From positions 2,542,001 through 2,606,000 of the forward strand of contig NZ_CP025198.1 in assembly GCF_003325455.1 (NCBI RefSeq): a stretch of DNA of 64,000 bases, read 5' to 3'. Origin of the DNA: Acidipropionibacterium virtanenii. GTDB lineage: Bacteria > Actinomycetota > Actinomycetes > Propionibacteriales > Propionibacteriaceae. The notes beneath the pieces are model-generated. The model had not been told where the DNA came from. It ran no database searches and saw nothing but the letters and a program-made list of their open reading frames with translations. Position 1 is the first letter of the stretch. Every line of letters starts with the position of its first letter. Position numbers and translations under genes: made by a program. Shown here in pieces: positions 1-9,986 of the stretch.

Positions 1-1131
1 GGCCTGCCGATCCTCGTCCTCACAACCCTGTTCGCCCGCAGCTTCGCCCACCTGGAGCGCACGATGCTGCGAGGAATGCTGAGGATCGACGCCCCCACGC
101 CGCAGCACAAGACTCCCTACCCCGGTGCGGGCTGGTTCTCCCGGATGCTCACCCCGCTGCGCGATCCTCAGTCGTGGCTCAACATGGCCTGGGTCTTCGT
201 CGACTTCTTCCTGAAGCTCATCACCTTCGTCATCTCCGTCGTGTGGTTCGTGGGGGCTCTGGCGACGATCGCCGGGCCGATCACCGAGATCGTGCTGCGC
301 CTGGTGCTGCCGGACGACGACTACAGCGGCCTGGGCGAACTGCTGGGGTTCAGCGGCCAGGCCGCTCTGGTGTTCGACCTCGTCAGCGAGTTCCTCATCG
401 GCCTCGTCTTCCTGCTCACCCTCTCCCCGGTGCTGCGCGGGCTGACCGGCCTGCACCGGGTGATCAGCCACGGCATGCTGTGCTCGCGCTGGGACGCCCA
501 GCAGGAGCTGGAGCGCACCAGGGCGTCGCGGTCGGCGGGCCGGACGGCCGAGTCCGAGGGCCTGCGCCGCCTGGAGCGCGACCTCCACGACGGGCCGCAG
601 CAACGACTCATCCGCTCATCGATGGATCTGGCCCGCGCCGAGCGGATGATGGGCCGGGAACCCGAGCGGGCGGCGTCCCTGATCGCCGAGATCCGCGGCC
701 AGACCAATGCCACCCTGGCCGAGCTGCGCCAACTCTCACGGGGCATCGCCCCTCCGCTGCTGGTCGATCGGGGGCTGGGGGCGGCGCTCGCCGAGATAGC
801 CGGCAACTCGACGATCCCGACGTCGGTCGACTGCCCGCCCGGCAGGCTCCCGCTGCACGTGGAGACGGGCATCTACTATGTGGCCTCCGAGGCCTTGGCC
901 AATGCCAACAAGCACTCTCGGGCGACGTCCATCGCGATCAGAGTGACCGTTGACGGCCACAACGCCGCCGTGCGGATCTCGGACAACGGGATCGGCGGCG
1001 CCCAGAATCTCGCGGGCCACGGTCTGCAAGGATTGAGAGAGAGGGTGGCCTCGCTCGAGGGCTCCCTGAGCATCGGCTCCCCCGTCGGGGAGGGCACCAG
1101 TGTGGAGGCGGTGATCCCATGCGCATCGTGA
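1..1131 (+). CDS. Two-component sensor histidine kinase (5' end cut by window)
   Basis: The frame is open to base 1, so the N-terminus lies outside the window. The visible part has hydrophobic membrane segments (about bases 160-460), then a HisKA_3 dimerisation/phosphoacceptor region with the motif RDLHDGPQQRL, where the His is the phosphorylation site. A HATPase_c domain ends in DNGIGG and GHGLQGLRERV. These are hallmarks of the NarL/DesK-type kinases that pair with LuxR-type regulators. The stop overlaps the start of the response regulator by 13 bases, so the two are co-translated. The signal sensed cannot be read from the sequence. Confidence 0.9.
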   Translation, partial: GLPILVLTTLFARSFAHLERTMLRGMLRIDAPTPQHKTPYPGAGWFSRMLTPLRDPQSWLNMAWVFVDFFLKLITFVISVVWFVGALATIAGPITEIVLRLVLPDDDYSGLGELLGFSGQAALVFDLVSEFLIGLVFLLTLSPVLRGLTGLHRVISHGMLCSRWDAQQELERTRASRSAGRTAESEGLRRLERDLHDGPQQRLIRSSMDLARAERMMGREPERAASLIAEIRGQTNATLAELRQLSRGIAPPLLVDRGLGAALAEIAGNSTIPTSVDCPPGRLPLHVETGIYYVASEALANANKHSRATSIAIRVTVDGHNAAVRISDNGIGGAQNLAGHGLQGLRERVASLEGSLSIGSPVGEGTSVEAVIPCAS

Positions 1132-1760
1132 TCGCCGACGACTCGGCGCTCATCAGGGAGGGTCTGCGGCTGATCCTGGAGGACGCCGGCCACGAGGTGG
1201 TCGGATCCGCAGGATCCGAGCCCGAACTCGTCGCCGAGGCCCTGCGGGCCCGCCCCGATCTCACGATCGCTGACATCCGGATGCCCCCTCACCACACCGA
1301 CGAGGGCCTTCGTGCGGTCAAGCGGATCCGGGCCGAGTGGCCCGGCGCCCCGGTGCTGCTGCTCAGCCAGTACGTGGTGGTGTCCTACGCCGAGGAGCTG
1401 ATGTCCTCGGGATCGGAGGCCACCGGATACCTGCTCAAGGACCGGGTCTCGGACATCGACGCCTTCAACGACGCCGTGGACAGGGTCGCCTCCGGTGGGC
1501 TGGTGATGGACCCGGAGGTCGTCTCCCAGGTGATCTCCGCCCAGCGGCGCACGCCGCTGGACGAGCTGACGGCCCGGGAGCGCGAAGTTCTGGAGCTCAT
1601 CGGGCAGGGCCTCACCAATGCCACGATCGCCGAGCATCTGGTGATCACCGACGGGGCGGTGGAGAAGCACATCCAGCGGATCTTCGCCAAGCTGGGGCTG
1701 GCCGCCGACGCGAATGTGCACCGCCGGGTGATGGCGGTGCTCACTCTGCAGAAGGGCTGA
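1119..1760 (+). CDS. LuxR/NarL-family response regulator
   Basis: This 213-residue DNA-binding regulator has a receiver domain with the acidic pair near the N-terminus (IADDSA) and the phosphoacceptor Asp at residue 52 (TIADIRMP). A C-terminal LuxR helix-turn-helix follows (LTAREREVLELIGQG ... VEKHIQRIFAKLGL). It is the partner of the overlapping upstream kinase. Its last 20 bases overlap, tail to tail, the 3' end of the restriction gene on the other strand, which marks the edge of the inserted R-M segment. Confidence 0.93.
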   Translation: MRIVIADDSALIREGLRLILEDAGHEVVGSAGSEPELVAEALRARPDLTIADIRMPPHHTDEGLRAVKRIRAEWPGAPVLLLSQYVVVSYAEELMSSGSEATGYLLKDRVSDIDAFNDAVDRVASGGLVMDPEVVSQVISAQRRTPLDELTAREREVLELIGQGLTNATIAEHLVITDGAVEKHIQRIFAKLGLAADANVHRRVMAVLTLQKG

Positions 1761-2790
1761 TCAGATTCCGCGGTTCGCTGCGTCTCCGGCGCGCCTCCGC
1801 ATGAAGTGTCACCGGCGATACCCTCAGCACTCGTTCGACAACGCCCTGGAGGAAGACAGCGACCCGAAGATCGGGAGGGACCAGCTCCTCACGAATCCGG
1901 ACGCCCGGGAACTGCGCAATGACAGCGTCGAGATCGCCGACCTCATCGGCCGTAGCCGTGGCTCGTCCCGAACTCTGGTCCAACGGTTCAAGGCCCGCTT
2001 CCCCAGCAGCCCGAGTGGCCTCCTGCCCGGCTTCGTCCTCAATACGATCGTCGTCGTACTCCATCGGCAGCAGACAGACTGAATGGTAGGCGTCATCCTC
2101 CTCGCCCAGCTTCCGCATCAGATCGACCAACCACGCCCCCACCGCTGGAGCATCCTCGAAGACCGTGCTCCGGATCCCGAAGAAGAAGCCCAGAGCCGCA
2201 AGGGGATGCCGTGATCGCAGATTCTTCGCGTCGCCGTACGCCTCCTCGATCCGATTGGGAGCGTTCTTCCCGAAGCTGGAGTCCATCCGCTTGGTACTGA
2301 TCATCAGTTCCGGACCGGTCTGCCAGTTGGACATGACGACGTCCACCTGCTTCGTGTAGTTCTTCCCCAGCACCACAGCCTGGGATGGTGCCACGTTCTT
2401 CGGTGGATTCGTTCCACCGAGTCGCTCACACATCTGCCTGCGTTCGTCTCCTTGGAGCGAGTCGATCAATCGGGCGAGCGGGACAGGCAGTACCCGTGGC
2501 GGGGTTGCGCGCGGCCAGACGGCGTCGCGGTCAAATCCCGAACGCCTCATCTCATACGCCAACCACACATCGAGTGCCAGAGCCGGAACACCGGTCTGGG
2601 TCGCGGCCCGGAGGTGGAGCGGTACTCCTAACAGCCGGGAGAGCGTCGCGAAATCCGGCCTGTAGGCGACCGTACCGCCAGAATCTGTGCACCACGGATT
2701 GCTGAACACCCCGTCCGGTGCCGCACGTGCCACGACACGGTCAAGCAGCTTCCACCCCGCGGCCTTCACCGAAGGCGCCCTACCTGCCAT
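1741..2790 (-). CDS. Putative type II restriction endonuclease paired with adenine methyltransferase
   Basis: The 349-residue protein is encoded directly after an N6-adenine DNA methyltransferase, overlapping it by 11 bases, the usual layout of a type II R-M operon. The start chosen is the ATG at 2790 because AAGGAGG lies 7 bases upstream; an in-frame GTG two codons earlier is too close to it. The sequence QVDVVM followed by ELMISTKRM around residues 149-169 is compatible with a variant PD-(D/E)XK active site (Asp150, Lys167), followed by a charged helix (NRIEEAYGDAKNL). The exact family and target sequence were not recognised; the restriction role rests mainly on context. Base composition is less GC-rich than the neighbours. 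Confidence 0.7.
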   Translation of the reverse strand: MAGRAPSVKAAGWKLLDRVVARAAPDGVFSNPWCTDSGGTVAYRPDFATLSRLLGVPLHLRAATQTGVPALALDVWLAYEMRRSGFDRDAVWPRATPPRVLPVPLARLIDSLQGDERRQMCERLGGTNPPKNVAPSQAVVLGKNYTKQVDVVMSNWQTGPELMISTKRMDSSFGKNAPNRIEEAYGDAKNLRSRHPLAALGFFFGIRSTVFEDAPAVGAWLVDLMRKLGEEDDAYHSVCLLPMEYDDDRIEDEAGQEATRAAGEAGLEPLDQSSGRATATADEVGDLDAVIAQFPGVRIREELVPPDLRVAVFLQGVVERVLRVSPVTLHAEARRRRSEPRNLISPSAE

Positions 2791-4432
2791 CTCCACTCCT
2801 CCTTGTGATGCGACGTTGAGCCATGTCAGCGGCCGCCGATCGGATCATCCTCAGATCGACCGGGGTCATCGCGTCACCGGCTCCTAGAAGCACGCTGTCG
2901 ACCAGTGCGACAGCGTCCAGCAACCGGCCATTCCCCAAGGCTTCCACGACCTCCTCACGGACAGAGTCCAGACCGTGGGCGGCGTCTGATACGAGCGTCT
3001 CACTCGGTACGAGCCAGCGGACAGCCTCGCGGGGCTCGATCTTGAGGATTCCTCCACCGTAAGAACGACCGGAGAGTTCGGCATCCAGGAGCGTCACAGA
3101 GTTCAGACTGGCTATCGGCAGGTATGTCCGGCCGGACTCCTGAATATCAGGGAACAGATAGACGCCGTGAACTGAATTGAGATGGCGAACGCCTGCCTCA
3201 TTCGTCGTAAGGCGCGGAGTGTCCGCATTCATACATGTCAGGAATAGATCTGGAGTTTCCAGGACAGGGACCCGATACCACGGCGTCCTCACTCGGCATT
3301 TGTACGCCTCATTGATTCCCGCCTCACAACCCGCGCTTACATATTTCCGGGCGGCACGATCCAACGGATCCTGTGGCCTAAACAGCAAGACCGAACGACC
3401 CGATTCCCGGAGTCCGGCGAATTGCTCACAAGTGAACTCCAGGCCCCGGAGATGCCCGCTTCCGGGTGGGCTGATGGCCATCAGGTCGTCAGTGGCCAGG
3501 CCGAGTTCTGCCGCACGGGCCGCGGACAGGGCGAAGTACTTGTTGTTGCCGGTCACCGCTCCAAGGCGAATTCTTCCCCAGTAGCCCAGCCCGGCAAAGG
3601 CTCCGGACTTCTTGAGTCGGGCCAGTATTCCCATCACATCCGGCGATACGAGAAGATCGGTCCACTTCGCCTCGGGACTGACCGGCGTCCTCGTCACGGG
3701 CTCTGGAAGGTCGACCAGGTCCGAGGATCGATGAACGCGCCGAATTGCTGCCGATGTCGTGGATCGCCCGCACTGATCAGCAAGAAGCAGAACGGTATCG
3801 GTCTCGGCGTCATCGAAGACCTGCCGTTCGAACAGTACAAGCTCAACCGAGCCGAAATGTTCGAAGAGAAAACGCCGAACCGGAGCAGCGTAGTTCACGC
3901 TCAGCAGCTCAGCGGGAAGCACCATTCCGAGCCGGCCACCGGGCTTCAGGACGGAGGCGGCGTGAACCACGAACGCCGCCCAGCTGGAGGCGAGCGAAGA
4001 AAGTGACACCCCCGCGCGCAGAGCCGCGCGGCGAGCCCTGCTCCTGGCAGGCCCGGTGAATCCCTGATAGCGGACGTACGGAGGATTTCCCACGACGGCG
4101 TCATACCGCCGCCCGTCATCCAGATCGAAGAAGTCCGCCACCCGGATCTGCGCTCGTCCGTCGGCCTGCGTCACGCGGATCCCGGCATCCGCGGCCGAGG
4201 CGCCATGGATCTCCACACCATGGACAACCGGATCGAGAGCCCCCAGCGCCCGGAGCCTCATGACGGCGGGGACGAGGAACGCCGCGTCCCCGCACGAGGG
4301 ATCGATCACAAGGTCGCCACTGCTCCGCACTGCCCACTCGGTGATGAACTCTGCAACAGGAGCAGGCGTGAAGTAGGCTCCACGAGCCTTCCTCTCCTTG
4401 TCCTGCGCCTCTGATCGGGCTCCGACAGTCAT
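2780..4432 (-). CDS. N6-adenine DNA methyltransferase (type II R-M)
   Basis: This 550-residue methyltransferase transfers a methyl group from SAM to adenine N6 and would protect host DNA from the adjacent endonuclease. Visible motifs are GAYFTP (motif X, residues 18-23), a SAM-binding DPSCGDAAFL (motif I, about 44-53) and NPPY (motif IV, 116-119) in the order of the gamma class (TaqI/Eco57I-like). The long C-terminal part would hold target recognition. It lies 58 bases downstream of the gap stop on the same strand and has no obvious promoter or strong ribosome site of its own. The segment is visibly lower in GC than flanking genes, which suggests horizontal transfer. Confidence 0.88.
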   Translation of the reverse strand: MTVGARSEAQDKERKARGAYFTPAPVAEFITEWAVRSSGDLVIDPSCGDAAFLVPAVMRLRALGALDPVVHGVEIHGASAADAGIRVTQADGRAQIRVADFFDLDDGRRYDAVVGNPPYVRYQGFTGPARSRARRAALRAGVSLSSLASSWAAFVVHAASVLKPGGRLGMVLPAELLSVNYAAPVRRFLFEHFGSVELVLFERQVFDDAETDTVLLLADQCGRSTTSAAIRRVHRSSDLVDLPEPVTRTPVSPEAKWTDLLVSPDVMGILARLKKSGAFAGLGYWGRIRLGAVTGNNKYFALSAARAAELGLATDDLMAISPPGSGHLRGLEFTCEQFAGLRESGRSVLLFRPQDPLDRAARKYVSAGCEAGINEAYKCRVRTPWYRVPVLETPDLFLTCMNADTPRLTTNEAGVRHLNSVHGVYLFPDIQESGRTYLPIASLNSVTLLDAELSGRSYGGGILKIEPREAVRWLVPSETLVSDAAHGLDSVREEVVEALGNGRLLDAVALVDSVLLGAGDAMTPVDLRMIRSAAADMAQRRITRRSGDGR

Positions 4433-4490
4433 GGCGACATCATCGCATCCGGGCCTGACACTTCACCCGGGCCGCCGCACTCACGCGGGA

Positions 4491-5491
<1,001 letters not shown>

Positions 5492-5495
<4 letters not shown>

Positions 5496-6112
5496 GTCAG
5501 GTGTCCTTCCGGAACAGTCGGGTCTTGTGATGGTGAGGTCGGAGCGAGGGCCCGGAGCAGGTCGACCGCCCCGGCACGGGCATTGTCGAAGGGGGCCCGG
5601 TCGCCGGCGGCGATGGCCAGGACGTAGCCGCCCTGGATGGTCGTCGACATCATGTCGGCGAGATGGTCGGCGTTCAGCCCCGAGGGCAGTTCGCCGGCGG
5701 TGATCGCCTCGGAGATGACTCCGGCGAGCATGCCGTGCGTGGCCGCGAAGGCCACCTTGACCGGCGCCAGCAGCGCCGGGTCGGCGACCACCTCGGGGTC
5801 CTGGGTGAGTCGGCCGACCTTGCAGCCCTTGAGGGGCTGGTGGTCGTCGCGGCTCAGGTAGGCGATGAGGCGTTCCAACGGCGATCCCGGGCCCTCCAGG
5901 ATGGCGATGGTGCCCGGCAGCAGCGCCCGGCAGTTGTGTTCGACGGCTGCCGCGCCGAGGTCTCGCTTGGAGGGGAAGTGGTAGTACATGCTTCCCTGTC
6001 CGATGCCGCAGCGCTCGCGCACGGCACGGGGGCTGGTCGCGGCGTATCCGCGCTCCCACAGAAGGTCGCTCATCGCGTCGACCAGTTGTTCTCTCGATCC
6101 CACGAGAATCAC
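5492..6112 (-). CDS. TetR-family regulator coupled to gap
   Basis: This 206-residue protein has an N-terminal TetR helix-turn-helix (RAVRERCGIGQGSMYYHFPSK) and a variable C-terminal ligand domain. The GTG at 6112 is preferred as start: GAGG lies 8 bases upstream, while an in-frame ATG at 6139 lies upstream of a perfect operator and lacks a ribosome site. The operator (6113-6132) covers the ribosome site, so autorepression is likely. The stop overlaps the gap start by 4 bases, making gap the obvious target. The inducer is unknown. Confidence 0.85.
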
Positions 6113-6132
6113 TGTACCTACCTCTAGGTACA
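6113..6132. promoter_or_regulatory. Perfect palindromic operator upstream of tetR-gap
   Basis: TGTACCTA-N4-TAGGTACA is a perfect inverted repeat with 8-base arms. It ends one base before the proposed GTG start of the TetR gene and includes its Shine-Dalgarno sequence. Size and position are typical of a TetR autoregulatory site. Confidence 0.75.
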
Positions 6133-6148
6133 GATACAAGACCGAGAA

Positions 6149-6180
6149 ACCGGCCGCCCCGCCTGTCCGGGGCGGCCGGT
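6149..6180 (-). terminator. Terminator of the DJ-1/PfpI gene
   Basis: A perfect 12-base stem (ACCGGCCGCCCC with GGGGCGGCCGGT) and an 8-base loop start 12 bases past the stop of the DJ-1/PfpI gene. On the minus strand it is followed by TTTCTCGGTCTT. It separates that gene from tetR-gap. Confidence 0.75.
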
Positions 6181-6191
6181 GTGGCGAGCAG

Positions 6192-6743
6192 TCAGCTCAG
6201 CGCGGCGAGGATCTCGCGGTTGAAGGCCGGGAGATCGTTCGGAGTGCGCGAGGTGATGAGCCGGAAGCCGTTGGCCGGGCAGACCTTGGCCTCCTCGTCG
6301 ACCCAGGTGGCGCCGGCATTGGTGAGGTCGGCCTGCAGCGTCGGGTAGGAGGTGAGCGTCTTGCCCCGGGCGACGCCGCTGTTGATGAGCAGCCAGGGGC
6401 CGTGGCAGATCGCCGCCACCACCTTGCCGGCCGCGGCCACCCCGGCGACGATCCGCTGGGCGTCCGCGTCGACCCGCAGGCCGTCGGCGTTGATCGTGCC
6501 GCCGGGGATGACGACGGCGTCGTAGCCCTCAGCCTGGGCGTCGGCCAGGCTGAGGTCGGGATCCACGGTGGGTCCGGGCTCCCTGTCCCCCTTGAGAGTC
6601 TGGATCGGGGACTTCTGGGGTGCGGCGACTGTGACGTCGGCGCCCTGCTCCTTGAGATACTCCAGCGGCTTACCGATCTCGTCGGACTCGGTGCCGTAAT
6701 TCGTCGAGATGATCAGAATGTTCCTGCCGGTCAGTGCGGGCAT
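6192..6743 (-). CDS. DJ-1/PfpI-family protein (general stress protein 18-like)
   Basis: The 183-residue protein belongs to the DJ-1/PfpI/YhbO group, class I glutamine-amidotransferase-like folds linked to stress resistance, chaperone or deglycase activity. The nucleophile Cys lies in AICHGPWLLI, the nucleophile elbow. The Glu side of the site is near TESDEIGKPL, and VVIPGG precedes the elbow. The ATG at 6743 is chosen because GGAGGA is 7 bases upstream; a TTG two codons earlier is possible. The exact substrate is not predictable. Confidence 0.9.
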   Translation of the reverse strand: MPALTGRNILIISTNYGTESDEIGKPLEYLKEQGADVTVAAPQKSPIQTLKGDREPGPTVDPDLSLADAQAEGYDAVVIPGGTINADGLRVDADAQRIVAGVAAAGKVVAAICHGPWLLINSGVARGKTLTSYPTLQADLTNAGATWVDEEAKVCPANGFRLITSRTPNDLPAFNREILAALS

Positions 6744-6828
6744 CAGCAATTCCTCCTCGTGGACGGTTCTCCTGCGGGAACGGCACTACCGGTTCGTGTA
6801 TTCCGCCCCCTGGTGCAAGAGTTGACGC

Positions 6829-7365
6829 ATGGACGCCACAGATCAACAGGGCTCTCAGGATTATCGGGTTCGTCAGCTCGCCGCCAACATCCGGTCCGCC
6901 TGCAGGGTCCGCCGATGGGAGGCCGCCGATCTGGCCGGCGAGGCCTCCCGTCGCGGAGCGCCGCTCACCGAGGAGCGCGCAGCACAGCTGCTGTCCGGGG
7001 ACCAGGAGCCGCTGATCAGCGAGGCCGCCGCCGTCGCCGCCGCATTCGACACCTCGGTCGAGGCGCTCATGGCCCGCCCCGATGACTTCGAGCGGGCTCT
7101 TGCCTGGACCTCGGTCCGCCACACGTACAAGGAGGCCAGGCGCCGTCTCATGCGCTCCGCCGGCGATTACGAGAAGGCCTCCGAGATGCTGTGCGACTAC
7201 ATGGACGGCGACTCGCACATCCCCCAGCTGGAGCGCGACGAGTTGGAGCATCAGCTCGCCCAGTCCTGCGCCTGGGTGGCGATGGACGCCTATGAGGATC
7301 ACAATCCCTGGCGGCACCGCTGGGGCATCGCCGTCGACCCCGACGACCCGGCCTCGCGGATCTAG
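6829..7365 (+). CDS. Hypothetical protein with a possible XRE-like N-terminal domain
   Basis: The 178-residue acidic soluble protein was not recognised. Residues about 12-85 form a helix-rich region (VRQLAANIRSACRVRRWEAADLAG ... FDTSVEALMARP) that resembles XRE-type regulators, but the match is weak. The C-terminal part is charged with no membrane segment. Its last 4 bases overlap the convergent MerR-HEAT gene, so each may influence the other's 3' end. Confidence 0.65.
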   Translation: MDATDQQGSQDYRVRQLAANIRSACRVRRWEAADLAGEASRRGAPLTEERAAQLLSGDQEPLISEAAAVAAAFDTSVEALMARPDDFERALAWTSVRHTYKEARRRLMRSAGDYEKASEMLCDYMDGDSHIPQLERDELEHQLAQSCAWVAMDAYEDHNPWRHRWGIAVDPDDPASRI

Positions 7366-8387
7366 CCCAACAGGTACGCCGCCACCGACCTCACCGCCGG
7401 ATCGGGGTCCCGCGTCAGGCCGTCCAGCACGTCGTGGGCATCGGGGCCGCCGACCTCCCCCAGCGCCTGGGCGATGCGGCTGCGCGCCTGCGAGGAGTCG
7501 GCTCCGTGAGCCTCGAGGCGGGCGGCGAGGGCGTTGACGGCCTCGGCCCGGATTCCCGTCGAGGTCCCGGCGAGAGCCGAGAGGGCCTCGGCGGCCTCGA
7601 CGTCGTCCACCCCGGCGACCACCATCGTCACGAGCCGGGCGAGGAGCACCGGGGGTTCTGCGGCTCCGGACCGTCGCCGGGCAAGGAAGATCGCGGCGTG
7701 TCCCGCGACCCGCAGGTCGGGATCCCTGAGGAATCCGGCCAGCAGACGCTCCGATGCGGGGTCCTCGATCTCGTCGAGGGCCAGCACGACCCGCAGCCGC
7801 ACACCCCGGTCGATGTCGCGTGATCTGGCTGCCAGCGCCTCGAGTCCGGGCCTCCCAGCACGGGCCACGGCCCATCTCAGGGCTCCGGCGACACCAGGAT
7901 CGGGCTCGTCCAGGTAGCTGTCGACCAGCTGGCCGGCCAGCTGCGGCCCGTCGGGCTGCCGTGGCCCGGAGCCGTGCGACAGGGCCGCCGCCTGACGCCG
8001 GTCGGCGCTGCCCGAGCGCAGCGCCGACAGCAGGCCGACGACCTCGAGGATGTCCTGACCGCTGCGCGGCTCGCTGGCCTCGATCTCGCGCAGCCGCACC
8101 AGCAGGGAGTGCTCGGCGGCGATCCGGGTCTCGGTCCCGGCGATGAGTTCGGCGACCATCGCGGCGGCGTCGAAGCCGGGATCGTCCAGGGCCCGTCCCA
8201 CCTGGGCCAGGGAGAGACCCAGGGTGCGCAGCGCCTCGGCGGCGAAGAGTCGGCGCAGATCGGCCGGGGCGTACTCGCGGTAGCCGGTGCCGGTGCGCGC
8301 CGAGGGTCTCACCAGGCCGATGCGGTCGTAGTGCCGCAGCATTCTCACGCTCACTCCGGAGCGTCGCGACACCTCACCGATCAGCAT
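7362..8387 (-). CDS. MerR-family regulator fused to HEAT repeats
   Basis: The 341-residue protein opens with a MerR winged helix (LIGEVSRRSGVSVRMLRHYD, then GYREYAPADLRRL). About 200 C-terminal residues read as helical HEAT-like repeats (GVRLRVVLALDEIEDPASERL; DLRVAGHAAIFLARR; final DPDPAVRSVAAYLLG). The ATG at 8387 is preferred; a start 10 codons upstream is in frame. It overlaps the end of a separate HEAT-repeat gene by 14 bases, so the two form one operon. A ligand- or protein-sensing role for the repeats is inference. Confidence 0.85.
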   Translation of the reverse strand: MLIGEVSRRSGVSVRMLRHYDRIGLVRPSARTGTGYREYAPADLRRLFAAEALRTLGLSLAQVGRALDDPGFDAAAMVAELIAGTETRIAAEHSLLVRLREIEASEPRSGQDILEVVGLLSALRSGSADRRQAAALSHGSGPRQPDGPQLAGQLVDSYLDEPDPGVAGALRWAVARAGRPGLEALAARSRDIDRGVRLRVVLALDEIEDPASERLLAGFLRDPDLRVAGHAAIFLARRRSGAAEPPVLLARLVTMVVAGVDDVEAAEALSALAGTSTGIRAEAVNALAARLEAHGADSSQARSRIAQALGEVGGPDAHDVLDGLTRDPDPAVRSVAAYLLG

Positions 8388-9015
8388 GGATCCGCCTCGC
8401 CTCCTCGACGGCGTCATCGAAAGCGGTCTCGGGGCGCTCCAGCAGGGTGAGGACGGCCTGCGCGTGGACTCGGGAGCGCCGGCCGCCGCTGCGGATCGTC
8501 TCGTCGAGGACGGGACGGGCGGGCTCGCCCAGCCCGAGCAGGGCCAGGCCGAGGCTCAGTCTCATACCGCGGTCCCCCCGGCCCAGCTGGGTGGCCAGAC
8601 GCCGTGCCAGGGCCTCCTGATGTCCCTCGGGAACCAGCGCCACAGCGGCCCGCCACGCCGCCTTCGCGATGTCGACGTCAGGAGATCCGATGAACTCGTC
8701 GGTGATCTCCGGCCAGCCGCGAGGATCCCCGACCTTCGACAGGGCGTGCAGGGCCTGCGCCCTGGCCTGCGGATTCGCCGATCCCAGCTCCCGGATCAGA
8801 GCCGGGACGGTGACGTCGGCGGGATGGCTCAGCATGGCCCACACGAGCATGTCGCGGACGAAGAAGTCGGGTTCGACGCCGCTGCGCCCGATCAGTGCGG
8901 GCACATCGCCGGGGCGCGGGTCGGCACCCGCGGCCATCGCCACCTGCAGCCGTTGCGACGGCGAGGTGGATTCCAGTGCCCGGATGAGCTGGTCAGTGGT
9001 CCGTGTCTTGATCAT
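8374..9015 (-). CDS. HEAT-repeat protein
   Basis: The 213-residue soluble protein is built of helical repeats (FFVRDMLVWAMLSHPADVTV; ANPQARAQALHALSKVGDP; SPDVDIAKAAWRAAVALVPEG). No catalytic motif is visible. It is the first gene of an operon with a MerR-HEAT regulator, which suggests that the two proteins interact or sense the same partner. GAAGGAGAG lies just before the ATG. The operon promoter should lie in 9016-9157. Confidence 0.8.
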   Translation of the reverse strand: MIKTRTTDQLIRALESTSPSQRLQVAMAAGADPRPGDVPALIGRSGVEPDFFVRDMLVWAMLSHPADVTVPALIRELGSANPQARAQALHALSKVGDPRGWPEITDEFIGSPDVDIAKAAWRAAVALVPEGHQEALARRLATQLGRGDRGMRLSLGLALLGLGEPARPVLDETIRSGGRRSRVHAQAVLTLLERPETAFDDAVEEARRIHADR

Positions 9016-9157
9016 CTCACTCTCCTTCTGACCATCACTGAACAGCCTGACACCGTGTCAGGGTCAAGCGGTCGCGATCGGCTCTCAGCGAGATCTGCGG
9101 GGCCCGGGATCCGGCGGCTACCGTTGAGGGGAAATCGTCGCCGAGGAGGAGACCGAC

Positions 9158-9982
9158 ATGTCCCAGACCGCCCAGGACACCCAGTTCGCCGCTGAATGGA
9201 AGAGCTGGCACGACGCCCACGAGGCCGCGCGCACCGATCCCCTCGGCATTCTCGCCGCGACCGGTCTCTACTTCCTCGACGACGATCCGCTGAGTGTCCC
9301 CGGCGTCCCCGGCTCCTGGCAGCTTGTCGACGGGCAGCCTCAGGTCGCGCTGCCCGACGGCCAGACCCTCACCGACGGTGGGCGCACCCTCACCGGCACC
9401 GTGGGCCTGGGGGAGCGGATCGCCGACGGCGGCGTGCTGCTGGGCTACACCGACGGGCGGGCCCACGGCGCCGCCGAGGTGGCCTGGCGGGGCTCCCAGG
9501 TGATGCTGCGACCCCGCCGCGACGACGGGGCCTATCTGGCGCACTTCCCCGGCACGCCCGCCTACCCGGCCGATCCGGCCTGGGTGGTTCCGGCCCGGTT
9601 CGAGGCCTTCGACCAGGCCCGCGACGAGACGGTCGGGGCGGTGATCGACGGACTGGAGCACCACTACACCGCACCGGGCGTGCTCACCTTCTCCGTCGGC
9701 GGCACCGAGTACCGGTTGACGGCCTTCAAAGGCGGGCGGGACGGATCGCTCATGGTCCTGATGCGCGACGCCACCAGCGGCGTGACGACCTACGGGGCGT
9801 CGCGCACCCTGAGCGTGCCCGCCCCGGACGCCGAGGGCAACACCGTCATCGACTTCAACAGGGCCTCGAACCTGCCCTGCGCCTACACCAACTACGCGAC
9901 CTGCCCCCTCCCCCCGGCCGAGAACCGGCTGCCGATCGCCGTGGAGGCCGGGGAGAAACTGCCGCTGAGCAGGGTCGACTGA
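9158..9982 (+). CDS. DUF1684-family protein
   Basis: The 274-residue protein matches the DUF1684 family in layout: an N-terminal EWKSWHDAHEAA segment, a central beta-rich region and a conserved C-terminal block reading DFNRASNLPCAYTNYATCPL. The family has no established biochemical role. No signal peptide is seen. GAGGAG precedes the ATG by about 8 bases. The gene stands alone between divergent and convergent neighbours. Confidence 0.88.
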   Translation: MSQTAQDTQFAAEWKSWHDAHEAARTDPLGILAATGLYFLDDDPLSVPGVPGSWQLVDGQPQVALPDGQTLTDGGRTLTGTVGLGERIADGGVLLGYTDGRAHGAAEVAWRGSQVMLRPRRDDGAYLAHFPGTPAYPADPAWVVPARFEAFDQARDETVGAVIDGLEHHYTAPGVLTFSVGGTEYRLTAFKGGRDGSLMVLMRDATSGVTTYGASRTLSVPAPDAEGNTVIDFNRASNLPCAYTNYATCPLPPAENRLPIAVEAGEKLPLSRVD

Positions 9983-9986
9983 ACTG

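Noticed and set aside
9016-9157. Possible small gene between the HEAT-repeat and DUF1684 genes
   Set aside because: No frame with a start, ribosome site and coding character was found; it reads as a divergent promoter region.
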